A stretch of DNA of 64,000 bases from Acidobacteriota bacterium. GTDB lineage: Bacteria > Acidobacteriota > Blastocatellia > Pyrinomonadales > Pyrinomonadaceae. Within the stretch, counting starts at the first letter, position 1. Each line of letters opens with the position of its first letter. The stretch lies in NCBI GenBank assembly GCA_019639135.1, contig JAHBSL010000008.1, positions 62,001 through 126,000 on the forward strand. Reading direction: 5' to 3'. Position numbers and translations under genes: made by a program. Below the pieces are notes generated by a model. The model searched no databases, had not been told where the DNA came from, and saw only the letters and a list, made by a program, of their open reading frames with translations. Positions 45,360-54,846 of this stretch are shown here, piece by piece.

Positions 45360-46198
45360 ATGTCATAAAAGCCAACGGTGACGAAGTACCCTTCGATGAA
45401 GAGAAGATACGGCGATCGCTCCGCCGCGTAAAGGCGGACCCGGATGTGGTTGAGATCGTGCTCGAGCGCGTCATCGGGAAGATGTACGACCGGATCACGA
45501 CATCGGATCTGTATTCCATCGTTTTCGCGGAACTGAAAACCCTGCAAAGACGTTCGGCCGGCAAATACAACTTGAAGAGAGCCATCATGCAGATGGGGCC
45601 GACGGGCTACCCATTCGAAAAGTTGATCGCCGCGCTGTTCGATGCGGACGGGTACACCGCGTCGACCGGCCAGTTCATCAAGGGCCGCTGCGTCACCCAC
45701 GAGGTCGATGTCGTCGCGGCGAAGGGCGATCTTCTCTACCACGCTGAATGCAAGTTCCACAGTTTCCTCGGGAGAGTCTGCAACATAAAACACGCACTCT
45801 ACGCGCACGCCCGTTTCGTCGATATCGAAAAGGCGTTCGCATCGGAGGCTCCCCGCGGAGGCCGGATCTACAAGGGAATGCTTGTGACCAACACGCGCAT
45901 GACCAGCGATGCGATCGCGTACGGGACATGTGCCGGTCTCGGGCTGCTGAGCTGGGACTACCCGCAAGAGAAAAGCCTACGGGGGTGGATCGATTCCACC
46001 GGGCTGCACCCCGTCACCAGCCTCACGTCGCTTTCGGTGAAGTCGAAACGGCAGTTGCTCGAAAGGGGGATCGTGCTGTGCCGGGAGCTGAAGGGTTCGC
46101 CCGGGATCCTGGCCGAAATCGGCCTTTCGAAGCAAAACATCGACGATGTCATGGATGAGGCGTACGCGATCTGCGAAACGGTCACGGCTGAGGATTGA
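45356..46198 (+). CDS. ATP-cone domain with Mrr-like nuclease domain
   Basis: 280 residues. Residues 1-90 are an ATP-cone (MNVIKANGDEVPFDEEKIRR, LKTLQRRSAGKYNLKRAIMQ), an allosteric nucleotide-binding module known from ribonucleotide reductases. Residues ~95-200 are a PD-(D/E)xK restriction-type domain (FEKLIAALFDADGY, HEVDVVAAKGDLLYHAECKF). The C-terminal part may be helical and DNA-binding (LAEIGLSKQNIDDVMDEAYA). The catalytic Asp and E-x-K are present. A nuclease gated by ATP levels is plausible. It sits between the protease and phosphorylase genes with a 6-bp gap to the latter. Confidence 0.88.
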   Translation: MNVIKANGDEVPFDEEKIRRSLRRVKADPDVVEIVLERVIGKMYDRITTSDLYSIVFAELKTLQRRSAGKYNLKRAIMQMGPTGYPFEKLIAALFDADGYTASTGQFIKGRCVTHEVDVVAAKGDLLYHAECKFHSFLGRVCNIKHALYAHARFVDIEKAFASEAPRGGRIYKGMLVTNTRMTSDAIAYGTCAGLGLLSWDYPQEKSLRGWIDSTGLHPVTSLTSLSVKSKRQLLERGIVLCRELKGSPGILAEIGLSKQNIDDVMDEAYAICETVTAED

Positions 46199-46204
46199 AC
46201 GATT

Positions 46205-47722
46205 ATGGACCATCAGGAAACGAACATCACAAACGCGTTGCGGTTGAGAGATCTCGGCATCGATTCGCGGAACGAGCATCTCGTCCTCATGCGTCGGGAT
46301 TGCCCCGTGTGCGTGGCTGAGGGCTTCAACGCGCTGAGCCGCGTGCGCGTCGCATCGCCGACCAAGAGCCTGGCCGCCTCGCTGATCGTTGTCGATGAGT
46401 TAGGCCTCCTTCAGCAGGACGAACTTGCGCTTTCGGCCGGGGCGATCCGGATTCTCAACGCCGCAGAAGGCGACCCGCTGACGCTATCGCATCTCGGCGA
46501 TCTCGTCTCGATGAGCGATATCAGGCGGAAGATCTTCGGCGGAACTCTCGACGAAGATTCGTTCCGGCGAATCGTCGCGGACGTGACGAACTTAAATCTC
46601 TCGAACGTACAACTCTCAGCGTTCATTGCGGCGTGTGCGGCGGACCGCATGAGCACGGACGAGATCGTTTTTCTGACCCGCTCGATGATCGAGGTTGGGG
46701 ACCGGTTGAATTGGGACAAACCCGACGTCTTCGACAAGCACAGCGTGGGCGGGCTACCGGGGAACCGCACGACACCTATCGTCGTCGCGATCGCCGCCGC
46801 GGCGGGACTGACGATCCCGAAAACATCCTCGCGCGCGATCACATCTCCCGCGGGAACGGCGGACACGATGGAGACGCTCACCAATGTGGATCTCGGCATC
46901 GACGAGGTCAGGAAAGTTGTGGAACGTGAGGGCGGCTGCCTCGCCTGGGGCGGCGCTGTGAAGCTTAGTCCGGCGGACGACATCCTGGTGCGCGTGCAGC
47001 GGGCGCTCGACATCGACAGCGAGGGGCAAATGATCGCCTCGGTGCTCTCGAAGAAAGCGGCGGCCGGGTCGACCTCCGTCGTGATCGACATCCCGGTCGG
47101 GCCCACCGCGAAGGTTAGAAGCCGAGAAGCTGGGGATAGCTTGGCGGAAGTCATGGGTGCAGTGGGACGAGAGGTCGGCCTGCACATTGACGCGGTCATA
47201 ACGGACGGCTCGCAACCGGTCGGACGCGGGATCGGACCGGCACTCGAAGCACGCGACGTGCTCGCCGTGCTGAAGAACGAAGCCGATGCCCCCGCGGACC
47301 TTGCCGAGAAGTCGCTCATGCTTGCGGGCAGGCTGATCGGAATGGCGCGGCATGGCGACGCGGGATCCGGCTACGCGGCAGCCCGCAGGATTCTCGAGTC
47401 GGGCGAGGCGTTGGAGAAGTTCGTCAGAATCTGCGAGGCCCAGGGCGGACTCAAACAGCCGCCAACGGCCCGCCACTGTTTCGAGGTGAAGGCGGACCGG
47501 AGCGGCACCGTCGTTTCTATAGACAATCGGAAGCTCTCGAGAACGGCGAAGCTATCGGGGGCACCGGGCTCTCCTGTGGCCGGGATACTGCTGAATATCA
47601 AGCTCGGCGATCCGGTCCGGGCGGGGGACACCCTGTTCGAGGTCCACGCGGAAGCTGACGGCGAACTTGCCTATTCGCTCGAATACCTGAAGGAAAACAC
47701 TGACGTGGTGGAGATAAAGTAA
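46205..47722 (+). CDS. Archaeal-type thymidine/AMP phosphorylase, copy 2
   Basis: 505 residues, homologous along its length to the gene at 32385. It has the N-terminal CPVC motif (MRRDCPVCVAEGFNALSRVR), the phosphate/substrate loop DKHSVGGLPGNRTTPIVVAI, TSSRAITSPAGTADTMETLT and the C-terminal PYNP domain (ILLNIKLGDPVRAGDTLFEV). Its stop and the PRPP synthetase start share a base (TAATG), so the enzymes are coupled. It releases a pentose phosphate that the next enzyme could turn into PRPP, or do the reverse. The reaction (thymidine, AMP or another nucleotide) cannot be told from sequence. Confidence 0.92.
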   Translation: MDHQETNITNALRLRDLGIDSRNEHLVLMRRDCPVCVAEGFNALSRVRVASPTKSLAASLIVVDELGLLQQDELALSAGAIRILNAAEGDPLTLSHLGDLVSMSDIRRKIFGGTLDEDSFRRIVADVTNLNLSNVQLSAFIAACAADRMSTDEIVFLTRSMIEVGDRLNWDKPDVFDKHSVGGLPGNRTTPIVVAIAAAAGLTIPKTSSRAITSPAGTADTMETLTNVDLGIDEVRKVVEREGGCLAWGGAVKLSPADDILVRVQRALDIDSEGQMIASVLSKKAAAGSTSVVIDIPVGPTAKVRSREAGDSLAEVMGAVGREVGLHIDAVITDGSQPVGRGIGPALEARDVLAVLKNEADAPADLAEKSLMLAGRLIGMARHGDAGSGYAAARRILESGEALEKFVRICEAQGGLKQPPTARHCFEVKADRSGTVVSIDNRKLSRTAKLSGAPGSPVAGILLNIKLGDPVRAGDTLFEVHAEADGELAYSLEYLKENTDVVEIK

Positions 47723-48621
47723 TGACAATATCCGATAAGCCGGTATTATTCGCTATGCCGGGAAATGAGGAGTTCTCGGGGCTCCTCGCGGGCCGCCTCG
47801 GCGCGGAAGCCGGCGAGATGGACATCCGCCAGTTCCCCGACGGGGAGACGTACCTGCGGGTCCGCTCGGACGTCAAGGATAGGCTAGCAGTGGTCGTGAG
47901 CACCCTAGTGCGGCCGGACGAAAAGTTGGCGCCCTTGTATTTCCTGGGTAATAACCTCAAATCGTTGGGGGCCGTTCATGTGTGCCTCGCCGCGCCATAT
48001 CTCGCGTACATGAGGCAGGATAAGGCTTTCCGGCCCGGAGAGGCGGTCACCTCTGAGTACTTCGCAGGGCTGATCTGTTCGTTCGCGGACAGTATCGCGA
48101 CGGTCGACACGCATCTCCATCGCCGCGAATCACTTTCGGAGATCTACTCGATACCGAACCTCAACGCTGCAGCCGCGGGCGAAATCTCCGAGTGGGTGAG
48201 AAACAACGTCCGCGACCCCGTAATCGTCGGGCCGGACTCGGAAAGCGAGCAATGGGTGTCGGAGGTCGCACAAATGGCGGGGGCCCCATTTGTGGTTCTC
48301 GAAAAAACCCGCCGCGGCGATCGCGACGTGAGCGTCTCCGCCATCGAGCTCGACGGGCCGCACCGCGACCGCACGCCCGTGCTGGTGGACGATATAATCT
48401 CCACCGCCCGGACGATGATCGAAACCGTCCACCGCCTGCGGGAGCTCGATATCGCCGCGCCTGTCTGCATCGGCGTTCACGCCGTCTTCGCGGGTGACGC
48501 TTACGATGAGTTGATGGGAGCGGGGGCTGCCCGCGTCGTGACGTGCAACACGATCCCCCACCCGACGAACGGGATCGACGTTTCCGGGTTGTTCGTGGAT
48601 TTTATAACCGGACATATTTGA
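47722..48621 (+). CDS. prs: Ribose-phosphate pyrophosphokinase
   Basis: 299 residues. It forms PRPP from ribose 5-phosphate and ATP. It shows MDIRQFPDGETYLRVRSDVK, the flexible-loop region (YMRQDKAFRPGEAVTSEYFA), VGPDSESEQWVSEVA and the PRPP signature VLVDDIISTARTMIETVH. Shorter than the ~315-residue housekeeping enzyme and closer to archaeal-type forms. It is coupled to the phosphorylase by a one-base overlap. A C-terminal fragment of a second copy is at 35164. The symbol is by function only; the housekeeping gene is presumably elsewhere. Confidence 0.92.
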   Translation: MTISDKPVLFAMPGNEEFSGLLAGRLGAEAGEMDIRQFPDGETYLRVRSDVKDRLAVVVSTLVRPDEKLAPLYFLGNNLKSLGAVHVCLAAPYLAYMRQDKAFRPGEAVTSEYFAGLICSFADSIATVDTHLHRRESLSEIYSIPNLNAAAAGEISEWVRNNVRDPVIVGPDSESEQWVSEVAQMAGAPFVVLEKTRRGDRDVSVSAIELDGPHRDRTPVLVDDIISTARTMIETVHRLRELDIAAPVCIGVHAVFAGDAYDELMGAGAARVVTCNTIPHPTNGIDVSGLFVDFITGHI

Positions 48622-48679
48622 CCTCGTTGAAGAAACGTAACCGAGATTTCAGCACAAGAGAGAAAAGGAAAACAAGACT

Positions 48680-50731
48680 ATGGACCACCAACACGCACAC
48701 CACACTGCGAAGGAGCCGCAGAACGGATCAGAGCGATCGCCGCACGATGCTGGGCACGGCGGGAACCCCCCTATGGGACATGCCGAACACGATCACCACA
48801 AGATGATGATCGAGGATTTCAAGCGCCGTTTCTGGGTGTCGATGGTCTTGACCGTCCCGATCCTTCTCCTGTCCCCGATGATCCAAATGTGGCTCGGATT
48901 CGAACTCAGTTTCCCCGGGGACAGTCTGCTGCTCTTCGCGATCTCGACGGTCGTATTCGTTTACGGCGGCTGGCCATTCCTGAAAGGAGCCATCGGCGAA
49001 TTCAGGACGCTCTCGTTCGGGATGATGACGCTGATCGCCCTCGCGATCACGGTGGCGTACGTTTTCAGCACCGCCGTCGTGTTCGGGTTCCCCGGCGAGG
49101 ACTTCTTCTGGGAGCTGGCGACGCTGATCGACATCATGCTCCTTGGGCACTGGATGGAGATGAAATCGGTGCTCGGTGCGTCGAAGGCACTCCAGCTGCT
49201 CGTCAGCATGATGCCCGCCGAGGCCCACCGGGTCGTCGATGGGAAAGTTGAAGACATCAGTCTTGAAGATCTACAGGAAGGCGACATCATTCTTGTCCGT
49301 CCGGGCGAAAAGGTGCCCGCCGACGGAGTGGTGACGGACGGCGAAAGCTACCTGAACGAGAGCATGCTCACGGGCGAGAGTAAGCCGGTGAAGAAGGAAA
49401 GGTTCTCCGAGGTGATCGGCGGGTCGGTGAACGGGAACGGTTCGATCCATGTAAAAGTCGAACACACCGGTAAGGACAGCTACCTGAGCAAGGTGATCAA
49501 GCTCGTCGAGGAGGCCCAGAAGACAAAGTCGAAAACGCAGCATCTCGCCGATCGCGCCGCTAAGATCTTGACGGTCGTGGCGGTGGTCGTCGGAGTCGGC
49601 ACTTTGGTGGTGTGGCTCCTCCTCGGGGCGAGTTTCAATTTCGCCGTGGAGCGGATGGTCACGGTTATGGTGATCTCCTGCCCGCACGCGCTCGGCCTAG
49701 CGGTGCCGCTCGTGGTGGCGATCTCCACCGCGATCTCGGCCCAACACGGTCTTTTGATCCGGAACCGGACCGCCTTCGAGAACGCAAGGCTGATAACCGC
49801 GATGATCTTCGACAAAACGGGTACGCTGACGAAGGGAGAATTTGGCGTAACGCGTATCGAAACGCTCGATCCGGCCGTGGATAAGGAAACCCTCCTCAGA
49901 ACGGCGGCGGCTCTCGAAATGAACTCCGAGCATCCCATCGCGGTCGGGATAATCCGAAAAGCGAAAGAGCAGAAGCTCGACATCCCCAGCGCCGAAAGTT
50001 TCCAGGCACTCACGGGCAAGGGCATTGAGGCGACCGTTGACGGGCGCGATGTGAAGGTGGTAAGCCCGGGGTTCCTGCGCGACGCCTCGATCGAGATACC
50101 GGAGAATGCTTATTCCGACGCCGCGGAGACGGTCGTCTTCGTCCTTTTGGACGACCGGCTCGCGGGCTTTATAGCTCTCGCCGACGAGGTGCGCGAGGAA
50201 TCCGCCGGTGCGATCAGGGCATTTAAGAACCTCGGGGTAAAGGTGTTGATGGCGACCGGCGACAACGAGAAGGTCGCGAGGGCCGTTTCCGACAATATGG
50301 GGCTCGACGGTTACTACGCCGAGGTGCTGCCCCATCAGAAGGTCGACCTCGTCAAGGAACTCCAGGGGAAAGGCGAGTTCGTTTCGATGACCGGCGACGG
50401 CGTCAACGATGCACCGGCTCTCGCGCAGGCGGACATCGGCATCGCGGTCGGCTCGGGTACCGACATCGCGGCGGAGACCGCGGACATCATCCTGGTCAAC
50501 TCGAACCCTAAGGATATCCTGAACCTTATCAATTTCGGGCGGGCGACCTACAAGAAGATGATCCAGAACCTCCTGTGGGCGACGGGCTACAACGTCGTCG
50601 CGATACCGCTCGCGGCCGGGGTTCTTTACCAGTGGGGGTTCGTGCTGAACCCCGCGATCGGGGCGGTGTTCATGAGCCTCAGCACGATAATCGTGGCGCT
50701 CAACGCACAGCTTCTTAAAAGGCAGATTTGA
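48680..50731 (+). CDS. CopB-type P1B ATPase (CPH motif)
   Basis: 683 residues. The His-rich cytoplasmic N-terminus (MDHQHAHHTAKEP, HGGNPPMGHAEHDHHKMM) replaces the usual HMA domains. The membrane metal site is C334-P335-H336 (SCPHALGLAVPL), the hallmark of the P1B-3 class exporting Cu(II)/Ag(I)-type ions. Phosphorylation Asp378 is in DKTGTLTKG, with HP loop SEHPIA, MATGDNE and [16 protein letters not shown]. It would pump copper out of the cytoplasm, in parallel with the CPC-type ATPase at 57234. It starts 58 bp after the PRPP synthetase gene with site AAAGGAAA. Confidence 0.94.
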   Translation: MDHQHAHHTAKEPQNGSERSPHDAGHGGNPPMGHAEHDHHKMMIEDFKRRFWVSMVLTVPILLLSPMIQMWLGFELSFPGDSLLLFAISTVVFVYGGWPFLKGAIGEFRTLSFGMMTLIALAITVAYVFSTAVVFGFPGEDFFWELATLIDIMLLGHWMEMKSVLGASKALQLLVSMMPAEAHRVVDGKVEDISLEDLQEGDIILVRPGEKVPADGVVTDGESYLNESMLTGESKPVKKERFSEVIGGSVNGNGSIHVKVEHTGKDSYLSKVIKLVEEAQKTKSKTQHLADRAAKILTVVAVVVGVGTLVVWLLLGASFNFAVERMVTVMVISCPHALGLAVPLVVAISTAISAQHGLLIRNRTAFENARLITAMIFDKTGTLTKGEFGVTRIETLDPAVDKETLLRTAAALEMNSEHPIAVGIIRKAKEQKLDIPSAESFQALTGKGIEATVDGRDVKVVSPGFLRDASIEIPENAYSDAAETVVFVLLDDRLAGFIALADEVREESAGAIRAFKNLGVKVLMATGDNEKVARAVSDNMGLDGYYAEVLPHQKVDLVKELQGKGEFVSMTGDGVNDAPALAQADIGIAVGSGTDIAAETADIILVNSNPKDILNLINFGRATYKKMIQNLLWATGYNVVAIPLAAGVLYQWGFVLNPAIGAVFMSLSTIIVALNAQLLKRQI

Positions 50732-50769
50732 TATCAGCCCATAAATGACGAAGCGTAGAGTTTAGCGAA

Positions 50770-52020
50770 ATGAATAAACGATTGTTCGTCTTGCTGTTTT
50801 GTCTGTTCGTCGTAAACATCGGCTTCGGGATCACGTTGCCGGTGCTGCCGTTTTATGCGGAAAGATTAGCTCTTGCAGAGGGCGCTTCGACGAACACTGT
50901 AGGGTTACATGTCGGACTTCTGACCGGGATTTATGCGTTAATGCAGCTGCTTTTCGCCCCCGTCTGGGGAGTGTGGTCCGACCGCGTTGGACGCAAGCCG
51001 CTTCTGTTGCTCGGGATCGCCGGGTACGGGGCCACTCAAGTATTGTTCGGTGCGGCGTCCGATCTTTGGTTGCTCTACGCCGCGCGGATCGTTGGCGGTG
51101 CGCTTTCTTCGGCGGCCCTTCCGGCTGCGGCGGCTTACGTTTCTGACGAAACGACTGCGGAGAACCGCAATCGGGGTATGGCATGGCTGGGGACAGCAGC
51201 AAGCCTTGGGGTCGTCGTGGGTCCTGCTCTTGGTGGCACATTAGTACGCCGCGAGTGGCACTTTTCGGCAAGCTGGTGGCATTTTGTTATCGACAGCTTC
51301 TCCGTTCCATTTTTTTCGGCCGCTGTTTTGGCTTTCCTCGTATTGTTTGTAGCAGCAAAGTGGCTTCCCGAATCGCTCGGCATAAAGGCAATTTCGATCG
51401 GCGAGCCGGAGAAACCTGGCTGGAGAGAACTTGCGAACAGGTTGCGCCCGCTGCTCATTCTAGCGTTCATCGGTCAGTTCGGATTAGCACTTTTCGAGGC
51501 GATCATCGCGCTCTTTGCAGGTGCGAGATTCGATTACGGACCGGCCGAAGTCGGAGCAATCTTCCTCGTGTGCGGGCTGGTGATGGGGATTTTCCAATCG
51601 CTTCTGATGACCGGTTATTTTACCGAGCGTATTTCTGAAATTTTCCGAATCGTGATCGGCTTCGTTTTGATGGGGATAAGCTTAGCGTCCTTAGGTATCG
51701 CCAAGAATTTCTCGACCGTCATCGGTCTGGTTGGCGCGCTGGCCCTCGGCATGGCCATGATCGCGCCGAATCTTTCTGCCCTGATATCCAAACGTGCTGG
51801 TTCGGCGAATACGGGCGCCGCACTCGGTGTGCAAAGCGTGGCGAACAGTTTGGGGCAGTTCATTGGTCCCGTGTTGGGCGGCGTGCTGTTCGGCTGGAAC
51901 GTTGGCATACCTTTCTTCCTTACAGGCTTACTGCTAGTGGTGACAGGATTGGTGGTGGTATGGGCTAGCGGGTCGGCAGGTTCTGATGGCTACTCTCGAG
52001 CGGGCGAGAAAGAAATATAA
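50770..52020 (+). CDS. MFS drug-type exporter (TetA-like)
   Basis: 416 residues, 12 helices. The loop 2-3 signature WSDRVGRKPLLLLG, motif C-like GVVVGPALGGTL in helix 5 and the C-terminal block (VQSVANSLGQFIGPVLGG) place it with the tetracycline/multidrug antiporters of the major facilitator family. Substrate unknown. It follows the CopB ATPase by 38 bp and precedes the GAPDH gene. Many MFS proteins of this kind are carried on resistance islands. Only a weak ribosome site precedes ATG 50770. Confidence 0.9.
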   Translation: MNKRLFVLLFCLFVVNIGFGITLPVLPFYAERLALAEGASTNTVGLHVGLLTGIYALMQLLFAPVWGVWSDRVGRKPLLLLGIAGYGATQVLFGAASDLWLLYAARIVGGALSSAALPAAAAYVSDETTAENRNRGMAWLGTAASLGVVVGPALGGTLVRREWHFSASWWHFVIDSFSVPFFSAAVLAFLVLFVAAKWLPESLGIKAISIGEPEKPGWRELANRLRPLLILAFIGQFGLALFEAIIALFAGARFDYGPAEVGAIFLVCGLVMGIFQSLLMTGYFTERISEIFRIVIGFVLMGISLASLGIAKNFSTVIGLVGALALGMAMIAPNLSALISKRAGSANTGAALGVQSVANSLGQFIGPVLGGVLFGWNVGIPFFLTGLLLVVTGLVVVWASGSAGSDGYSRAGEKEI

Positions 52021-52063
52021 CGCGGGAATTGAGGATGAATATCGAATAGATGGGAGACAAGAA

Positions 52064-53098
52064 ATGAACAAAATTAAGGTTGGTGTAAATGGCTATGGAG
52101 TGATCGGAAAGCGAGTAGCGGACGCGGTTGAGTCGCAGGACGATATGGAACTGGCCGGCGTTTGCGATGTGTCGGCCGACTGGCGGATAAGGGTTGCGGT
52201 AGAAAAGGGCTTCCCGGTTTTCGCGTTCGATGACGCGTCAGATCAACGGATGGCTGACGCGGGCGTAGGGACCTCGGGCACGCTCGCGGTGATGCTCGAC
52301 GGGAGCGATATAGTGGTCGATTGCACCCCGAAAAAGATCGCCGCGCAGAACATCGAGCAATACAGATCCCGGAACCTGAAATTCATCGTTCAGGGGGGCG
52401 AAAAACACGAGACGACGGGCCACTCGTTCAGTGCGGAAAACAATTACGGGACGGCTCTGGGGCGCGACAGCACCCGCGTCGTCTCCTGCAACACCACGTC
52501 GATCGTGAGGACGCTTACCGCACTGAAATCGGCGGGGCTGCTTGCGAAGGCCCGCGGCACGCTGTTGCGGCGTGCGACCGACCCGTGGGAGAGCCATCTC
52601 GGCGGCATAATGAACACGCTTGTCCCTGAGAAGGAGATCCCGAGCCACCAGGGCCCCGACGCCCAGACCGTCGATCCGGAACTCGATGTGATCACGGCGG
52701 CGGTGAAGGTCCCCGAGACGCTCAGTCACCTTCATTACTGGAACGTGCAACTGACAAGAACGTCCACCTCTGAAGAAGTGCTCGAGGCGTTCGCTTCCTC
52801 GACACGCACAGCATTCATAAAGTACTCCGATGGCCTGCCGGCTAACAACACGGTGAAAGAGCTCATGCTGAGCCTCGGGCGCCCGTACGGTGACATGTAC
52901 GAGGTCGCGATTTGGGAGGACATGGTCAAAGTGGTCGGCGACGAACTGTTTTACGCATACCTGGTAGACAACCAGGCGATCGTGATTCCCGAAACGATCG
53001 ACGCCATCCGGGCGCTCACGGGGATCGAGGAGTCCGCCGAGCGGTCGATCGAAAAGACCAACAAAACACTCGGGATCAAGACCCGCTTCCTGGGATGA
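52064..53098 (+). CDS. Type II (archaeal-type) glyceraldehyde-3-phosphate dehydrogenase
   Basis: 344 residues from ATG 52064 (GGGAG upstream; an earlier frame start at 51986 lies inside the MFS gene). N-terminal nucleotide fold VGVNGYGVIGKRVADAVESQ, catalytic Cys142 in VVSCNTTSIVRTL, and the long C-terminal half with HLGGIMNTLVPEKEIPSHQG. This is the archaeal form (EC 1.2.1.59), which accepts NAD(P) and is very distant from bacterial GapA. It would oxidise glyceraldehyde 3-phosphate without depending on the host enzyme, whose Cys is sensitive to Cu and other thiol poisons. Last gene of the unit. Confidence 0.92.
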   Translation: MNKIKVGVNGYGVIGKRVADAVESQDDMELAGVCDVSADWRIRVAVEKGFPVFAFDDASDQRMADAGVGTSGTLAVMLDGSDIVVDCTPKKIAAQNIEQYRSRNLKFIVQGGEKHETTGHSFSAENNYGTALGRDSTRVVSCNTTSIVRTLTALKSAGLLAKARGTLLRRATDPWESHLGGIMNTLVPEKEIPSHQGPDAQTVDPELDVITAAVKVPETLSHLHYWNVQLTRTSTSEEVLEAFASSTRTAFIKYSDGLPANNTVKELMLSLGRPYGDMYEVAIWEDMVKVVGDELFYAYLVDNQAIVIPETIDAIRALTGIEESAERSIEKTNKTLGIKTRFLG

Positions 53099-53113
53099 TG
53101 GTTCGACAACGTT

Positions 53114-54256
53114 CTAACGCGTACGTACCGGATTTGCGCGCCTGAACGAGATGCCGCCCGAACCTTTCCCGACCTTGATGTTACGCGTCACCTTCTGCGT
53201 GGCCGTATCGATCACCGACACGGTACTGTCGATCGAGTTGGCGATAAAAGCGCGGCTTCCGTCGTCGCTCACGACTACGCCGTGCGCGCCGCTGCCCGTC
53301 TCGACGGTCGCCACGACCTGGTTGGTCCTCGTGTCTATCACCGACGTGGTGTTATCGGGGTTCTCCTTGGTGCCCTCGTTGGCGACGTAAACATAGCGAC
53401 CGTCGGGCGTCACGAATAGCTGGATCGGCTTACGACCTACCGGAACGCTGGCAATCTGCTTTCGCGTTGCAGTGTCGACGACGCTGACGCTGTTCCCGGC
53501 GGACGATGAAACATAAACGCGATGGCTATCAGGCGCGAACGCGACCTGAACCGGTGCTTCACCGACGGGAATTCGGGCTCCCTCTTTCGCTGCCGCGACG
53601 TCGATCACCGATACGCTACCATCGCCGGTGTTCGCCACATAAATCTCACTACCATCAGGTCTCATCCTCATCCCGTGCGGGGAGTCGCCGACCTCGATCT
53701 CTCGGACGACTTTCCGCTGAGCTACATCAACAACGGAAACCGTGTCGTCCGCCCCGTTGGTAACGTATGCCAATTTGCCTTGCGGGTCCGCGATGACGTG
53801 GGCCGGGCTGCGCCCGACCTCGACACCGACCGCGCCTTCCGAATCCAACGTTACCGGGTCGATGATGAGCAACCGCCCGCGCTCCGTGCCGTGGCCCTCG
53901 CCGTGTCCCGATTCCGCATCGTGCGATTGCGGATCCGAGTGTCCGCCCGTTTCGGTCGCCGGCGACCCAACCACCAGCAATAGCGAACCGTCCCGCGATA
54001 CCTGAATGTTGTGCGGCGTGACGCGGACGGGGGCCGTTTTCACCTGGCCGGTGCTGAGGTCGATCGCACTGATCGAATTTTCCCCCTCGTTGGCGGTGTA
54101 GACGAAACCCACCACCGTGGCCTCCGCCGGCGTTGCGGTGGCCGAAGTTCGCTCGTGATTGGAGTCCCGGTTCTGTTCGACGTTCGCGGGGGGCGAGCAG
54201 CCTAGAAAGAAAACCGCTAGGACTAGCAGTAGCGTTGGTGATTTCGGTTTGCCCAT
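53114..54256 (-). CDS. YVTN beta-propeller lipoprotein
   Basis: A 380-residue lipoprotein (lipobox FLGC) with about seven blades of the YVTN/surface-layer repeat type: FVYTANEGENSISAIDLSTG, KLAYVTNGADDTVSVVDVAQ, EIYVANTGDGSVSVIDVAAA, RVYVSSSAGNSVSVVDTATR, YVYVANEGTKENPDN. A His/Glu-rich insert (GHSDPQSHDAESGHGEGHG) may bind metal. Extracytoplasmic; likely a binding or scaffolding propeller. Good Shine-Dalgarno (GGGAGG). Convergent with the GAPDH gene, 15 bp apart. Confidence 0.9.
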   Translation of the reverse strand: MGKPKSPTLLLVLAVFFLGCSPPANVEQNRDSNHERTSATATPAEATVVGFVYTANEGENSISAIDLSTGQVKTAPVRVTPHNIQVSRDGSLLLVVGSPATETGGHSDPQSHDAESGHGEGHGTERGRLLIIDPVTLDSEGAVGVEVGRSPAHVIADPQGKLAYVTNGADDTVSVVDVAQRKVVREIEVGDSPHGMRMRPDGSEIYVANTGDGSVSVIDVAAAKEGARIPVGEAPVQVAFAPDSHRVYVSSSAGNSVSVVDTATRKQIASVPVGRKPIQLFVTPDGRYVYVANEGTKENPDNTTSVIDTRTNQVVATVETGSGAHGVVVSDDGSRAFIANSIDSTVSVIDTATQKVTRNIKVGKGSGGISFRRANPVRTR

Positions 54257-54846
54257 CGGAAATACCTCCCTATCAAGATCTTAAAGCTCAAACAACATTC
54301 TATCGCCTGCGCTGGTCGGGCCCGCAATCTTATTCCGACCGATCCGCCCCTTTGCGTCATATGTCCCGTTTAACCTAGTAAGATTGTTGCCATCGCTGCG
54401 GCACATCTGATGCCTGTGGTTTTGCGGCGGTCCAACCCAATATTCATCGAAAATGCAATTGCAACGCGTACGAGATCGGGGCTTTTCGAGACCACCGGAC
54501 AACCGAATCGTTGGCGGAAGGGTGGATAACTCCTGCCCTATAAATCCGACATAACAATTGTGCCTGACGACCGCTGGCAAAACTGCCGTAAGTAGTGATC
54601 ATTAATTGCCGGCCGCGGAGGATCGCGTATCCGTTGCGGATAATTCCGCAGTTCCGCGGAAGTTCAGCTCGGAAGCCGCGTAGTGGCTCCGCCCGCCACC
54701 AGCCATTAAATACCCTACGGATCGATTTCGCGGGAATCTCCCGGGAGGAACGAATCTTGCATGTCCGCAAGTGGGAGCGGATCCCATCCGACCGCACGAG
54801 GACTTAGGCCATGAAGGATGCGCGATCCTGCTCCCGCAAAAAAAGT
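54257..54846. other. Intergenic stretch, no supported gene
   Basis: 590 bp between divergent genes. The short frames here are not protein-like and I see no tRNA, repeat or convincing promoter consensus. A TTGCAA-like patch on the minus strand near 54455 is not enough for a call. Confidence 0.45.

Noticed and set aside
54281..54300. -24/-12-like spacing upstream of the beta-propeller lipoprotein
   Set aside because: Only the GG/GC spacing fits; neither box resembles TGGCAC or TTGC.
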